This document shows positions 17,900 through 26,942 of a DNA stretch of 64,000 nt, in pieces. The position numbers and the translations under genes are program-made. Position 1 is the first letter of the stretch, and each line of letters starts with the position of its first letter. The DNA is from DASXKD01 sp963806145 (GTDB taxonomy: Bacteria; Actinomycetota; Actinomycetes; Streptosporangiales; Streptosporangiaceae): assembly GCA_963806145.1 (NCBI GenBank), contig CAWDXD010000034.1:33282-97281 (forward strand), read 5' to 3'. The notes below the pieces were generated by a model. The model was not told the DNA's origin. It was given only the letters and a program-made list of their open reading frames with translations, and did not search any database.

Positions 17900-18856
17900 C
17901 TAGGATGGCCCAACTCGGGTCCCGGCTCTGTCTTCCGACCACGAGGCACCCTGGTTGTTTCGTGCCCGCTGCGTGCCCGATGGTCGCCGACGACCACGCT
18001 CACCAGTACGATCTGGTTGGGTCTGGGCTAGCCTGCTGAGCGACTCTGCGATCTCCCGCTGGCGAGCGTCACTGCCATGCATATAGATCAGAGCAGCGCG
18101 GGTGCTGCTGTGGCCCATCCGGTCCATCATCTCCCGGAGGGTGGCGCCGGTCGCGGCGGTGAAGTGGTTCCCGGTATGCCGCAGATCGTGAAAGTGCACA
18201 TCAGCCAGCCCGGCCTGAGCCAGAGCAGGCAGCCAGACCCTGCGCCGGAAGTTGTTATGCCGCAGCGGCGCCCCGGTCGGGCTCGTGAAAACTAGAGCAT
18301 CGTCGGCCGAGGTGACAAAGGCCGCGAGGTGTGATTGCAGGTCAGCCGCGATATGGGCGGGGAAGACCACTCGCCGCCTGCCAGCATCCGACTTCGGCGG
18401 CCCATAGAAGTAGCCACCACCGGGCTGCTCGGTTAGGGACCGGTGGACCTGGATGGCGCATGACCGCAGGTCAATGTCACAACGGCGCAGCGCGGCCAGC
18501 TCACCCCACCGCAGACTGCCGAAAACTGCGACGAGGATCAGCGCCCGATACCGGGAACCCACCGCGGCGGACAGGGCGTCGACCTGGCGGAGCGTCAGGA
18601 CAGAACGCTCCGGTGACTTGTCCAGGCCAGCGCCCTTGATGCGGCAGGGATTCCGCCGTATCAGCCCATCATCGGCGGCAGTGTTCATGATGGCCTTGAG
18701 TAGCCGGTATGCCTTGGCGGTGCTGGTTGGGCTAGCACCGGCATCAAGGCGGCGCCTGCGGCGCCGCTGGCCCGGCGTCAGCGCCGGGCTCAGCCTTTTT
18801 TGGGGAGGCCCGCCCGGCGCACGCCGGGCCGCGCACTGGCAGTGTCCGCAGATCAA
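17900..18856 (-). pseudogene. Tyrosine integrase lacking its N-terminal domain
   Basis: About 280 residues match the core and catalytic domains of an actinobacterial phage/AICE integrase. Visible parts are STAKAYRLLKAIMNTAADDG, the first catalytic Arg in FGSLRWGELAALRR, the beta-hairpin Lys region GPPKSDAGRRR, HDLRHTGNHF, and the Tyr in AALIYMHG. Homology stops near 18740. Upstream the frame runs into a GC palindromic repeat, so the N-terminal arm-binding domain has been replaced and the protein is unlikely to work alone. The catalytic residues themselves appear intact. Confidence 0.82.
17919..18193. repeat. 275-base direct repeat, copy B (integrase tail)
   Basis: Partner of 16651-16925. Unlike copy A it continues into the middle domain of an integrase and has no attachment core directly beside it, which suggests that the 17.0-17.9 kb segment was brought in between two related integrase ends. 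Confidence 0.88.
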
Positions 18857-18995
18857 GACCGCTCACACGATACGCATGCCGGTACAGGGCAAAGCCGTCT
18901 TCCTCGCTGCACAATTGTCCCGCTCCCGGCCGCCGCGTCTAGGTCGCTCCCTGCGGTCGCGTCGCAGGCGATCGGCTTCGCCGAACCTAGACCCA
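18751..18995. repeat. Structured repeat element, copy 1
   Basis: It begins with nested palindromes (ggcgcctgcggcgcc, then cccggcgtcagcgccggg, then gcccggcgcacgccgggc). About 200 bases on it ends with a closed stem TCTAGG...CCTAGA around gcgatcggcttcgccg. Copy 2 is at 27113-27345 with similar spacing. This copy has cut off the integrase N-terminus. Confidence 0.7.
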
Positions 18996-19020
18996 GCAGC
19001 CACTCGCCAGGGATCAGCGC

Positions 19021-19608
19021 CTAGGAAGAAGATGGCGCAGACCAGGACTCCTCCGATCTCACTGGCTGCGTCAAGACGTATCGCAGGTCCTCGAACGTCT
19101 CCCCGGTGCCAGGGACGAACTGAGTGACGGTGCCCGCCACAACGAACCCGGCGTTCACCGCGACGTGCTGGCATTCGGTCATGTCCTGATCGATCCGCAG
19201 CTCGACGGTGGTCACGTCGGGTTGGCTGGCCGCCCAGCGCGCGGCGAGCTGGACAGCGCGGCTGGCCAGGCCTCGTCCCCGCCACCGCGGCGCGATCCCG
19301 TAGATCAGCTCTACGATCCCCTTGCCGCGATCTACCATGCCGACGATGCCGACAAACCACGGTTCTTGTGGGACCGTGACCACGAATGTCGGGCCGTCGC
19401 GGCTAGTGCGGTTCGTCCAGGCGGCGAGCCAGTCGCCGATCGCCTGCTCGGCGGACACGAGCGGGATCTCCGGCAGCCAGCCGCCGTCGAGCTGCTCCTG
19501 CTCGATGTAACCAAGCGCGGCCTCGACATCCCCTGCTTCTGCTGAGGGCAGGCGCAGCGTCACTACGCCATCGGTCAGCGGCTGGGCTGGCACTGTGAAA
19601 TACGTCAT
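19021..19608 (-). CDS. GNAT family N-acetyltransferase
   Basis: The protein of about 195 residues has the acetyl-CoA site of GNAT enzymes in VELIYGIAPRWRGRGLASRAVQLAARWA, followed by a beta-alpha block with NAGFVVAGTV. It resembles the RimJ/RimL type that acetylates protein N-termini or small amines; the substrate cannot be told. The ATG at 19608 has GGAG seven bases upstream; an ATG at 19620 is also in frame. The gene lies in the first module of the island with no obvious operon partner. Confidence 0.8.
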   Translation of the reverse strand: MTYFTVPAQPLTDGVVTLRLPSAEAGDVEAALGYIEQEQLDGGWLPEIPLVSAEQAIGDWLAAWTNRTSRDGPTFVVTVPQEPWFVGIVGMVDRGKGIVELIYGIAPRWRGRGLASRAVQLAARWAASQPDVTTVELRIDQDMTECQHVAVNAGFVVAGTVTQFVPGTGETFEDLRYVLTQPVRSEESWSAPSSS

Positions 19609-19620
19609 CTGCTTCTCCAT

Positions 19621-20216
19621 CCGGTGTTGCCTACAAGGTCACGATTCCGCGGTGAGGCACGGCCGGATGGAGGAGCACGGGCAGGCGGCCACGCGATGGC
19701 GTGGTCAGCCCCGGGGTTTCACGTCACTCAGCGACGACGCATGAGGCCCACTATACGGCCTGAACCCGTGCCCGTTGCGTGCCCGATAGGGCGGTGAACC
19801 ACAGCCAACGGTGGTCACTCACAGACAACCCGATACGGCCGCCGACCTGGGAACGGGCAGGTAGCGTGCGCGACCTAGACGACCTCCAACGTGAATCAGG
19901 CCTGATAGTGGACCTAGAAATGGCCCTAGAGCTTGTAGGGCCAAGGGCGGAGCGGGGGCTCGCTGCCTGGTCCATCCACGAGAGACCCCCAGGGGCCGAA
20001 ACCCGCTCAGCCTGGAGGCGTCAAGGCGGCTCCGCTGCGTTCCGCCGCGCCCGGCCGCGCTCGGGACGGGCTGCGGCCTTGGGAGGCCGACCTCCGCAGC
20101 GCACATACCCTCTCCCCGGTTTGCCGGGGAGAGGGCCTGACTCGCTGAGTGGGCAAAGGTGGGCCATGTGCCGGGCATCGTGTGCCGGGTAGCTGGTCAG
20201 CCTGAAGGGAGCAGGG
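19621..20216. other. Gap with integrase-tail relic, GGCCCTA sites and a strong hairpin
   Basis: No convincing gene. Near 19768-19795 the bases gtgcccgttgcgtgcccgata echo the integrase 3' end, suggesting a decayed third integrase tail. GGCCCTA lies at 19922-19928 and its inverse at 19936-19942. A GC palindrome follows TCAAGG at 20031. A perfect 12-base-pair stem with loop TTTG is at 20108-20135, without a T tract. Confidence 0.5.
20108..20135. terminator. Strong GC hairpin, possible terminator
   Basis: CCCTCTCCCCGG pairs perfectly with CCGGGGAGAGGG around TTTG. No run of T follows on either side, so it may be a stability hairpin rather than an intrinsic terminator. It lies 80 bases downstream of the stop of the minus-strand gene at 20217. 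Confidence 0.5.
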
Positions 20217-20663
20217 TCAGTGGCTGACCGGGCAGTGCGCCTGGTGCCCAGCGTTCGCGTCCTCTTCTGCGACACCGTAGTTCGACAAGCCGAGCAGATA
20301 ACCAAAGCCCGCCACGGCGAGAACAACCAGGAACGGCCATCCCCAGGCCGCCTTGACCGCGACCGCGATCGTCAGGCCGATGAATGCAGCGACCGCGGCG
20401 AGTTTCGCGGCCAGGGCTTGTGACCGCAGGCCGAGCAGCTTCTGGCGCTCATCGGCGCGGGAACCGGCCAGCGCACCCTCGTCGTTGTCTTCCCCGGCCC
20501 GCACGTACATGGCGATCGCCTGGGCGAGCACGCTCACCTCGATCACGATCGACAGCCACCATGCATTGCCGCCACGCAGAGCCCACGCAGCGGCGAACAC
20601 GGTCCCAGCAAGGGCGCTCCTCAAAGGCTTCCGCAGCCGACCACGGTCACGCACGGCAGTCAT
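20217..20663 (-). CDS. Small four-helix membrane protein, unknown
   Basis: The 148-residue protein has hydrophobic segments near residues 16-30, 34-55, 86-106 and 108-126 (for example WWLSIVIEVSVLAQAIAMYV and WPFLVVLAVAGFGYLLGL). A charged loop with RAGEDNDEGALAGSRADERQ lies between the second and third. I do not recognise the family. It is transcribed away from the APH-type gene that starts 139 bases to its right, so the two may share a control region. Confidence 0.65.
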   Translation of the reverse strand: MTAVRDRGRLRKPLRSALAGTVFAAAWALRGGNAWWLSIVIEVSVLAQAIAMYVRAGEDNDEGALAGSRADERQKLLGLRSQALAAKLAAVAAFIGLTIAVAVKAAWGWPFLVVLAVAGFGYLLGLSNYGVAEEDANAGHQAHCPVSH

Positions 20664-20802
20664 GGTCGCTCAGGGCGTGGCCGGAGCCGTCGTGTATGCC
20701 CTGGTCAGGCATGGTGTGCCGGGCTGGGCGATGGTGGCCTGTAAAGCACCTCCTCGCTGAGCCAGCGCGCCGGTGGTGCGGCGGTTCGGTGAGAATGGCC
20801 AG

Positions 20803-21717
20803 ATGGCGTTCGAACTGCCTGTGGTTGATGCGGCGAGCCTGGCCGCGTGGTGCGAGGTGCATCTGGGCAGTCCGGCGGCAAGCGAGCTGTTCCGAGACGG
20901 TCACCTGGCATGCGTGATCGGAACACGGCTAGCCGACGGGCGCGAGGTCGTGGTGAAGGTCCGCCCAGTCTCGCCGCGGACCGCTGCGTGCACCGAGGTG
21001 CAGTGTCGCCTCTTCGAGTCCGGCTATCCCTGTCCGCAGCCGCTGGCTGGCCCGGCCTCGCTGGACGGCTACGAGGCCACGGCCGAGGGCTACGTCTCAG
21101 GCGAGGTCATGCTGCCCGACTCCGGACGCGCCGCCCAGCCCTTTGCTGCCGCGCTCGCCCAGCTGGTGGACCTGGCTCCCCGACCCGGGCAAGTGTCCTC
21201 GCTAGCGCCCGCACCAGCGTGGACGGCGTGGAACCACAACCAGGGCGGGCTGTGGCCGTGGCCCGACGACCAGGACGTGGACCTGAACGAGGTGGACGGG
21301 TCCGGCTGGATCGACGCAGCAGGCCAGGCAGCCCGGCAGAAGCTGCAGGAAGGACAGGACCAGGCCGTGATCGGGCACGGCGACTGGTGGACGGAAAACT
21401 TGCGCTGGCACGGCAACCGGCTGCTGGTGGCCTACGACTGGGACAGCCTGATCGCCGACAGCGAAGCGGTCATCGCCGGTCTGGCCGCGGCCATCTACCC
21501 GGCGCTGGCCACCGTGACCGAGACCCACGACTTCCTCGACGCCTACGCCACCGCCCGCGGACGGCTTTTCAGTCCCAGCGAACTGCAGCGCTGCTGGGCC
21601 GCAGGCGTCTGGACGAGGGCCTTCGACGCCAAGAAGCAGCACGCCGCCGAACAGCCAGTCATCAGCCTGACCCAAGACGAAGCCCATGAACGCCTTCGCC
21701 GGGCTGGAATGCGCTGA
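20803..21717 (+). CDS. APH-family phosphotransferase (aminoglycoside phosphotransferase-like)
   Basis: The protein of about 304 residues has the kinase-like fold of APH enzymes. It shows a nucleotide-binding N-lobe with VVVKVRPV (Lys), the catalytic loop VIGHGDWWTENLRW (HGDxxxxN) and the metal-binding Asp in LLVAYDWDSL. The substrate is unknown; many such actinobacterial proteins do not confer antibiotic resistance. The ATG at 20803 is preferred, but a GTG at 20773 would add 10 residues and neither has a strong ribosome site. It is island cargo. Confidence 0.82.
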   Translation: MAFELPVVDAASLAAWCEVHLGSPAASELFRDGHLACVIGTRLADGREVVVKVRPVSPRTAACTEVQCRLFESGYPCPQPLAGPASLDGYEATAEGYVSGEVMLPDSGRAAQPFAAALAQLVDLAPRPGQVSSLAPAPAWTAWNHNQGGLWPWPDDQDVDLNEVDGSGWIDAAGQAARQKLQEGQDQAVIGHGDWWTENLRWHGNRLLVAYDWDSLIADSEAVIAGLAAAIYPALATVTETHDFLDAYATARGRLFSPSELQRCWAAGVWTRAFDAKKQHAAEQPVISLTQDEAHERLRRAGMR

Positions 21718-21939
21718 GCCGCCGATGCTACATGGCAGTACATGCCGTGTTGCGTGCCCGATGAAGCGGTAAGAGACGGGCACTCACGGTCACTCGCGGA
21801 CAAGAGAAAGCTCCAGCCACCTGGGCCGATGCAGGTCATAGCCCGTACAGTCTCAGCCTTCCAAGCCGGGGCTCGTCCTTCTCGCGGCACGATTGTCTCG
21901 GCCGAGCCCGCCCGGAGAATATCACCGCAAGAGTCTGGT

Positions 21940-22815
21940 TCAGTGTGCCGGTGACTGGGTGGCCTCGATGAGGAAACGCACGCTTGTTGCGACGAATGGC
22001 CCGTCCGCTTCGATGCGGTCGTGAAGTGCGCGAAGCTGGTCCCGGTAGGCCTCTACAGTGAATTCCGGAACGATCCAGATCACCTTTCGCAGGAAATGAA
22101 CAACGGCGGCGATATCGTAAAACTCCATGCGGCCCCGGAACTCACGCAGGTCTACTACGGTGAGTCCGGCCGCTTCGGCATCCATCACGGACCATTTCGG
22201 GTCGCGCGTCGGACCCTCGGGCTCGGGCTGCGGACCCATCAGGAACTCGGTCAGCTCGCCCACCGACCCGTGACCCACATCCTGGGACAGGTAGGTACCG
22301 CCGGGTTTGAGGACGCGGCCGATCTCGTCCCAGCGCACGCCGACCGGATGACGACTGACAACGAGATCGAACATCGCGTCGGCGAACGGAAGGTCGTCAT
22401 ACTCGTCATTCATGGCCACCACCTGAGCGTCAAGCGGAGCCAGGTTGCGGCGTGCTACGTCCACATTGGGACGCCAGCACTCGGTGGCCACGAGCACTGG
22501 CGGACCGGCCGGTATGGTGGCGAGCACCTCACCACCGCCGGTCTGGAGATCCAGAGCTGCCATGCCAGGCATACCAGCGAGAGCACCCATGCGCTCCGCG
22601 AGTATCCGGGCATAGCCCCATGGAGGCCGTTCCTCCGTGGCCCGCCCCTCGAACCAGGAAAAATCCCACCCGTCCACGGGTACAGCGGAGCCTTCGGATA
22701 GGAGATCATCAAAGCTTGGCACGTCGCCAGTCTGCTCTCCGGCCGATATCTGGCCAACCCAATAAGCCAGGGTCATGCCACATTCGTGCCAGAACGAGCT
22801 CGTATAGACGGTCAC
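21940..22815 (-). CDS. SAM-dependent methyltransferase
   Basis: The 291-residue protein has a class I methyltransferase core: motif I as AALDLQTGGGEVL, an acidic residue after the second strand (VATECWRPNVDVAR), and LPFADAMFDLVVSRHP with VLKPGGTYLSQDVGHGS typical of motifs IV-VI. It probably methylates a small molecule; the target is not evident. The GTG at 22815 gives this length, and an ATG at 22776 is an alternative 13 residues in. It is the last gene before the IS110 element. Confidence 0.85.
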   Translation of the reverse strand: MTVYTSSFWHECGMTLAYWVGQISAGEQTGDVPSFDDLLSEGSAVPVDGWDFSWFEGRATEERPPWGYARILAERMGALAGMPGMAALDLQTGGGEVLATIPAGPPVLVATECWRPNVDVARRNLAPLDAQVVAMNDEYDDLPFADAMFDLVVSRHPVGVRWDEIGRVLKPGGTYLSQDVGHGSVGELTEFLMGPQPEPEGPTRDPKWSVMDAEAAGLTVVDLREFRGRMEFYDIAAVVHFLRKVIWIVPEFTVEAYRDQLRALHDRIEADGPFVATSVRFLIEATQSPAH

Positions 22816-22973
22816 GAGCGGTCACTCAGGTGACGTGCGAAGGCGCAATGACCTGGGTTCGAGCTGCTACCAGTGCCGCCTGAACAAGCCTGATCCGAAA
22901 ATCGGAGGGTTAGCAGGCGCGCGGCGGCGCCCGGTGGGGTGTCTGTGGAGCCGGGCTGGTTTGGCTGCGGTGG

Positions 22974-24242
22974 TCAGGCTGCGGGTTCGAGGATGACGGT
23001 GTAGCCGAGGGCTTCGAGTTGGCGTACGTGGTTGCGCTTGCGGCGTTCGGGGTTGATGCGGGTCTGGTAGAAGTCGCTGCCCAGGTCGGCATAGTGGGTG
23101 GCGGGGTCGGCGAGCAGGTGCCAGATGATGACCAGCATGGAGCGGCCGGTGGCTACGACGGCTTTCTTGCTGCCGCGGCGGCGGGCGATGCGCCGGTACC
23201 GCTCCCCGAGGAAGGTGTCGGTGCGGCCGGCGGATGCGGCGGCGTTGCCGAGGACCCGGGCCAGGTAGCGGTTGCCGTGCCCGGTGGCGTTCTTGCCCTT
23301 CTTCTTCCCGGCGGACTCCTTGACGCCGGGGGCGAACTTGGCCCAGGAGACCAGGTGCCCGGCGGTGGGGAACCGGTCCATGTCCGTGCCGATCTCGGCC
23401 AGGATCGCGCACGCGGCGGTGGCGCTGATGCCGGGGATCTCCTCCAGGCGCCGCGCCGCTGTGGTGAATGGGGCGATCATCTGCTCGATCCGCTGGTCCA
23501 GCGCGGCGATGTCGGCGTCGATCGCGTCGACCCGGGCCAGCATCTTGGCGAGCAGGAACGCGTGATGATCGGTGAAGTAGCCGGTGAACGCCTCCTGCAG
23601 CGCGGTGATCTTGCTGCGCATCCGGCCGCGGGCCAGCCGCGCCAGCACCCGGGGATCCCGCTGCCCGCCGATCATGGCGGCCAGCATCTGGCGGCCGGAG
23701 ACCCCAAAGATGTCCGAGGCGACCACGCTCAGCTTGATCTGCGCGTCTTCCAGCAGCTTCTCCGCCCGCTGCTTCTCCGCCGTGCGCGCCGCCACCAGGT
23801 CAGCGCGGTAGCGGGTGACATCCCGCAACTGCCGGATCGGCGGCGGGGGCACGAAACTCGGCCGGAGCATCTGCCGCTCGGCGACCTTGCACAGCCACAC
23901 CGCATCCAGCTTGTCGGTCTTGGGCCGTCCCGGCAGGTGCTTGACGTCTTTGGCGTTGACCAGCCAGGTCTCGAACCCGGCCGCCTCCAGCAGGTAGAAC
24001 GCGGGCTTCCAGTAGTCCGAAGTCGCTTCCATCACCACCCGGGTCACCCCCAGGCAGGCCAGATGGTCGGCCATGCCCAGCAACGACCGGGTCATCGTGG
24101 AGTACGTCTCCACCTCCTGCAGCCGCCGCACCGGCCGGTCCTCATCCGGGACCCGCACGCAGCACACCAGCTCGGCCTTGCCGATATCCAGCGCCGCCAC
24201 CCGCGCAATGACCTGCTCCTCGTCCTGTGTCTCTACCAGCAT
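22974..24242 (-). CDS. IS110-family transposase (bridge-RNA-guided recombinase type)
   Basis: The 422-residue protein has the N-terminal RuvC-like DEDD domain (D19 in ALDIGK, E72 in VVMEATSDYW, D110 and D113 in KTDKLDAVW), a coiled-coil region, and the C-terminal Tnp domain. The latter has the pattern EIPGISATAACAILAEIG, then FAPGVKESAGKKKGK with the conserved Ser. IS110 recombinases use an RNA from the element's own non-coding end to choose donor and target. All acidic residues are present, so it looks functional. The ATG at 24242 is chosen over a GTG five codons upstream. Confidence 0.93.
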   Translation of the reverse strand: MLVETQDEEQVIARVAALDIGKAELVCCVRVPDEDRPVRRLQEVETYSTMTRSLLGMADHLACLGVTRVVMEATSDYWKPAFYLLEAAGFETWLVNAKDVKHLPGRPKTDKLDAVWLCKVAERQMLRPSFVPPPPIRQLRDVTRYRADLVAARTAEKQRAEKLLEDAQIKLSVVASDIFGVSGRQMLAAMIGGQRDPRVLARLARGRMRSKITALQEAFTGYFTDHHAFLLAKMLARVDAIDADIAALDQRIEQMIAPFTTAARRLEEIPGISATAACAILAEIGTDMDRFPTAGHLVSWAKFAPGVKESAGKKKGKNATGHGNRYLARVLGNAAASAGRTDTFLGERYRRIARRRGSKKAVVATGRSMLVIIWHLLADPATHYADLGSDFYQTRINPERRKRNHVRQLEALGYTVILEPAA

Positions 24243-24476
24243 CTTTGCCTGCCTCACCGTCAGCGGTACCTGCGGCGGCCGCCGCCCGCGGGAGCCATGG
24301 GCGTGCTGGAGGAATCTGATCCTCGTGCTCGTAGCGACACTGAAGGGCCCAGGGGTTGGCTCCCAGCACCCGGCTGATAAACGACCTCGAAGATCATGGT
24401 CTGAACGGCGTCAGCGGGCAGCAGCCACACCCGATTTTCCGCCCAGAACGGGCGTCACCATAGGGGATACAAGGGG
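24243..24476 (-). ncRNA. Candidate bridge-RNA region of the IS110 element
   Basis: IS110-group elements encode their bridge RNA in the non-coding end upstream of the transposase. Here about 230 bases separate the transposase start from the attachment core and hold no gene. I see local self-complementarity such as cggcggccgccgcccg, but I could not define the two specificity loops. The call rests mainly on position. Confidence 0.4.
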
Positions 24477-24521
24477 CTGATAAGGAAGAGGTCCGTGGTT
24501 CAAGTCCACGTAGCCCCACCA
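24477..24521 (+). repeat. Attachment core copy 2 (tRNA-Ile 3' half)
   Basis: Identical to 16578-16622. The 5' half of the tRNA is absent, so it is not a working tRNA gene. It marks the border between island modules 1 and 2. Confidence 0.92.
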
Positions 24522-24872
24522 AAGTAAGGCCAGGTCAGGGACCCGATCCCTGGCCTTCGGCTTCTAGGGCCACCCTCTGGCCCTAGAAGTGGCCCTAGAA
24601 GTGGCCCTACAACCACTAGGGCCAGAGGGTGTAGCTGGTCGCTGCCGGTGCACTCACCCGAGACCCCCGGGGGGCCGATCCCCGGGGGTCTCTTTAATGC
24701 TTATGGCCTGTCAGACCGCTCCGTCGCCTGGCTCGTCGGCGACTGCCACAGGCCCGCCCGTTCATGGCCGGATAGTAGCGACACAGCACGTTCGGTTAGC
24801 TTGCGGTTTGTAGCGACAGCGGCCCGGTGCGGCGAGGGCTTGGCGGAAGGTTGGCCAAACTAGGCAAGATTA
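24522..24872. other. Gap with clustered GGCCCTA sites and a terminator
   Basis: No gene seen. GGCCCTA occurs at 24579, 24591 and 24603 and its inverse TAGGGCC at 24565 and 24617, five sites within 60 bases, just after attachment core 2. Regularly spaced short repeats beside a core are what integrase arm sites look like, but this is inference. Confidence 0.5.
24660..24695. terminator. Intrinsic terminator
   Basis: GAGACCCCCGGGG pairs with CCCCGGGGGTCTC over 13 bases (24660-24692) and is followed by TTTAA. It would stop rightward transcription coming from attachment core 2, and its stem could also act on the other strand. Confidence 0.75.
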
Positions 24873-25277
24873 TCAGCAGCCGCCGCCGTCTGCGAGTGAC
24901 GGTATGGGCTTTCGTTCGTGAATGGCGAGCCTGTAGACGCCGCGCTTGATGCGTTCTACCTCGCCCCAGGACGCAAGGTGGCATAGCGCGGTTCTTACCG
25001 TGTTTAGTGGGTCGCTGCGTGCTTCAGGCTGCCAGCCACGGGCGGTCATGTACTCCAGTGCCGTTCGTGCCCTGACGTGCGGGTGCTCCAGCATGCACGC
25101 CCTGAGTAGGTCAAAGGTTCCCGTCTCGTGGCGGGGTTCAAGGCATGTTCCGGCTGCTGGTTGGGCGTCCGGCTGGAATGCGCCGAATGCGGCTAGTGCT
25201 GCTTCCACGCGCCGCAACTCGATGACCAATTCCGCCTGATATGTCTGGAGATTTTGTACCAGATGGGCCCGTTCCAT
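24873..25277 (-). CDS. Hypothetical protein with coiled coil and winged-helix-like end
   Basis: The protein of about 134 residues starts with a helical coiled-coil stretch (LQTYQAELVIELRRVEAALAA). Its C-terminal half looks like a winged-helix fold, with TALEYMTARGWQ as a possible helix, RTALCHLASWGEVERIKRG and a final strand VYRLA. This layout is common in small DNA-binding proteins of mobile elements, but I do not recognise a named family. ATG at 25277 is preferred over a start at 25313. It is the first gene of module 2. Confidence 0.55.
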   Translation of the reverse strand: MERAHLVQNLQTYQAELVIELRRVEAALAAFGAFQPDAQPAAGTCLEPRHETGTFDLLRACMLEHPHVRARTALEYMTARGWQPEARSDPLNTVRTALCHLASWGEVERIKRGVYRLAIHERKPIPSLADGGGC

Positions 25278-25931
25278 ATGCCCGACGTTAGATCTTTCAA
25301 CGAGCCGTCTCACGCACCAGATCGGCGTTGCGCTGAAAAAGTTTGCGGCGGGGTGCGTGTCAAGTTGGATCCCGTGCCGCCTTGGCCGGAAGGATGACCC
25401 TGGCTACACAGACCTGGAGCCGGGGCGCACGAGGTTGATCAGGCCATCTGCGCCCCGGCCCCAGCACCAGTCAGCCACAGCTTCCTTGCCACTTGACCAG
25501 GGTAGACCTGGCGCCTCCCTCCAATGGCCGAACCTCCTGCAGTGCTGTACCTAGACGAACTAGCGCCATGGACAGCTCATCTGCTAGCACCAGCACCGCC
25601 ATACCGCCATACCGCTGTTGTGATCCGACAACAGATGCGCGACAGTTGTCCGCCAGCTGATGCGCGACCGCGATGGCGTGCGGTAACTCCGGTCTTGATC
25701 GGCTTGAGGCCCGCCCGGCTGGACGCATATTGGTGCGCCGCAAGCTGGGGAGGCCGCCCGGGGTGGTATTCGCTTGCGTGCCGTGTACACGGTCTTGACG
25801 TCCTGGACGTCGAACCTATGGCGGGGTTTTATGCGCTCCTTTGCCCTGCCCTGTCCATCACCCGGGAGCAGCCCCGGGGTGGGCGGCCGGTCCAGCGCGG
25901 CCGGTCGCCTGCGATCGAAAGGGAGGACGGG
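25278..25931. other. Gap upstream of the kelch gene
   Basis: I see no supported gene. A GTTGTGATCCGACAAC inverted repeat lies near 25617-25632. Frames are open on both strands but show no domain pattern and no ribosome site. The last 12 bases (AAAGGGAGG) are the ribosome site of the following gene. Confidence 0.45.
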
Positions 25932-26942
25932 ATGACAGCGAACCGGATCGTGATCACCGGGTCGGCGGCCCTGGCCGCCTGTGGCGTGCTGGCGATGGCC
26001 CCGCCTGCCGTCCAGGCCAGTCCTGCTCCGGTCCCGGCCTGGACGCAGCAGGCCCCGGCGGCCAGCCCGTCCGCCCGGGGCTGGGCGGCGATGGCCTATG
26101 ACGGGGCCACCGGCACCGCGGTGCTGTTCGGCGGCTTCCACAACAGGTTGGGCGACCTCCTGCAGCTGGGGGACACCTGGACCTGGGACGGCACCACCTG
26201 GACCAAGCAGGCCCCAGCGGTCCACCCGTCCGCCCGGGGCAGGCGCGGCGATGGCCTATGACCCGGCCACCGGCACCGTGGTGCTGTTCGGCGGTCTTGG
26301 CCGAAATGGCTGGCTCGGTGACACCTGGACCTGGAACGGCACCACCTGGACCAAGCAGGCCCCAGCGACCAGCCCGCCCCCGCGGGGCTACGCATCGATG
26401 GCTTACGACGCCGCCACCGGCACCGTGGTAATGTTCGGCGGCTTCAACAACAGGCGCGGCGGCGGTGCCAGCTTGTTCGACGGCACCTGGACCTGGGACG
26501 GCACCACCTGGACCAGGCAGGCACCGGCGACCAGCCCGCGCGCCCGGTTCGACGCGACGATGGCCTATGACCCGGCCACTGGTACCGCGGTGCTGTTCGG
26601 CGGCGAAGGTAACGCGCGGCAAGCTCGGTGACACCTGGACCTGGGATGGCACCACCTGGACCGAGCAGGCACCGGCGACCAGCCCGCCCGCCCGCGAAGA
26701 TGCGTCGATGGCCTACGACGCGGCCACCGGCAACGTCGGTGCTGTTCGGCGGCGCCGGTGGCAGCACCTTGCAAGCGCTCGCTGACACCTGGACCTGGGA
26801 CGGCACCACCTGGACCAAGCAGCACCCGGCGACCAGCCCGCCCGCCCGGCAGAATGCAGCGATGGCCTATGACGCGGCCACTGGCACCGCGGTGCTGTTC
26901 GGCGGTGCCGGGCACCTCGATGACACCTGGACGTGGAGATGA
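25932..26942 (+). pseudogene. Secreted kelch-repeat protein, broken by three frameshifts
   Basis: A signal peptide (ITGSAALAACGVLAMAPPAVQA) is followed by five kelch-like blades, each with the core MAYDxATGTxVLFGG and DTWTWDGTTWTKQAPAT. The reading frame moves by one base three times, near 26240, 26625 and 26735. Each shift fits a single extra base; for example, one G too many after GGCAACGTC. The blades match those of the intact gene at 41770-42858. Either this is a decaying paralogue or the assembly has errors in GC-rich repeats. Kelch propellers usually bind proteins or sugars outside the cell. Confidence 0.85.

Larger units (their letters stand above)
22888..24476 (-). mobile_element. IS110-family insertion sequence (ends approximate)
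   Basis: The element holds one DEDD transposase and about 230 non-coding bases upstream of it. IS110 elements lack terminal inverted repeats, so borders are hard to fix. An imperfect inverted repeat at 22888-22918 and the start of attachment core 2 at 24477 are taken as outer limits. The element therefore abuts the tRNA-Ile core repeat. Confidence 0.6.
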
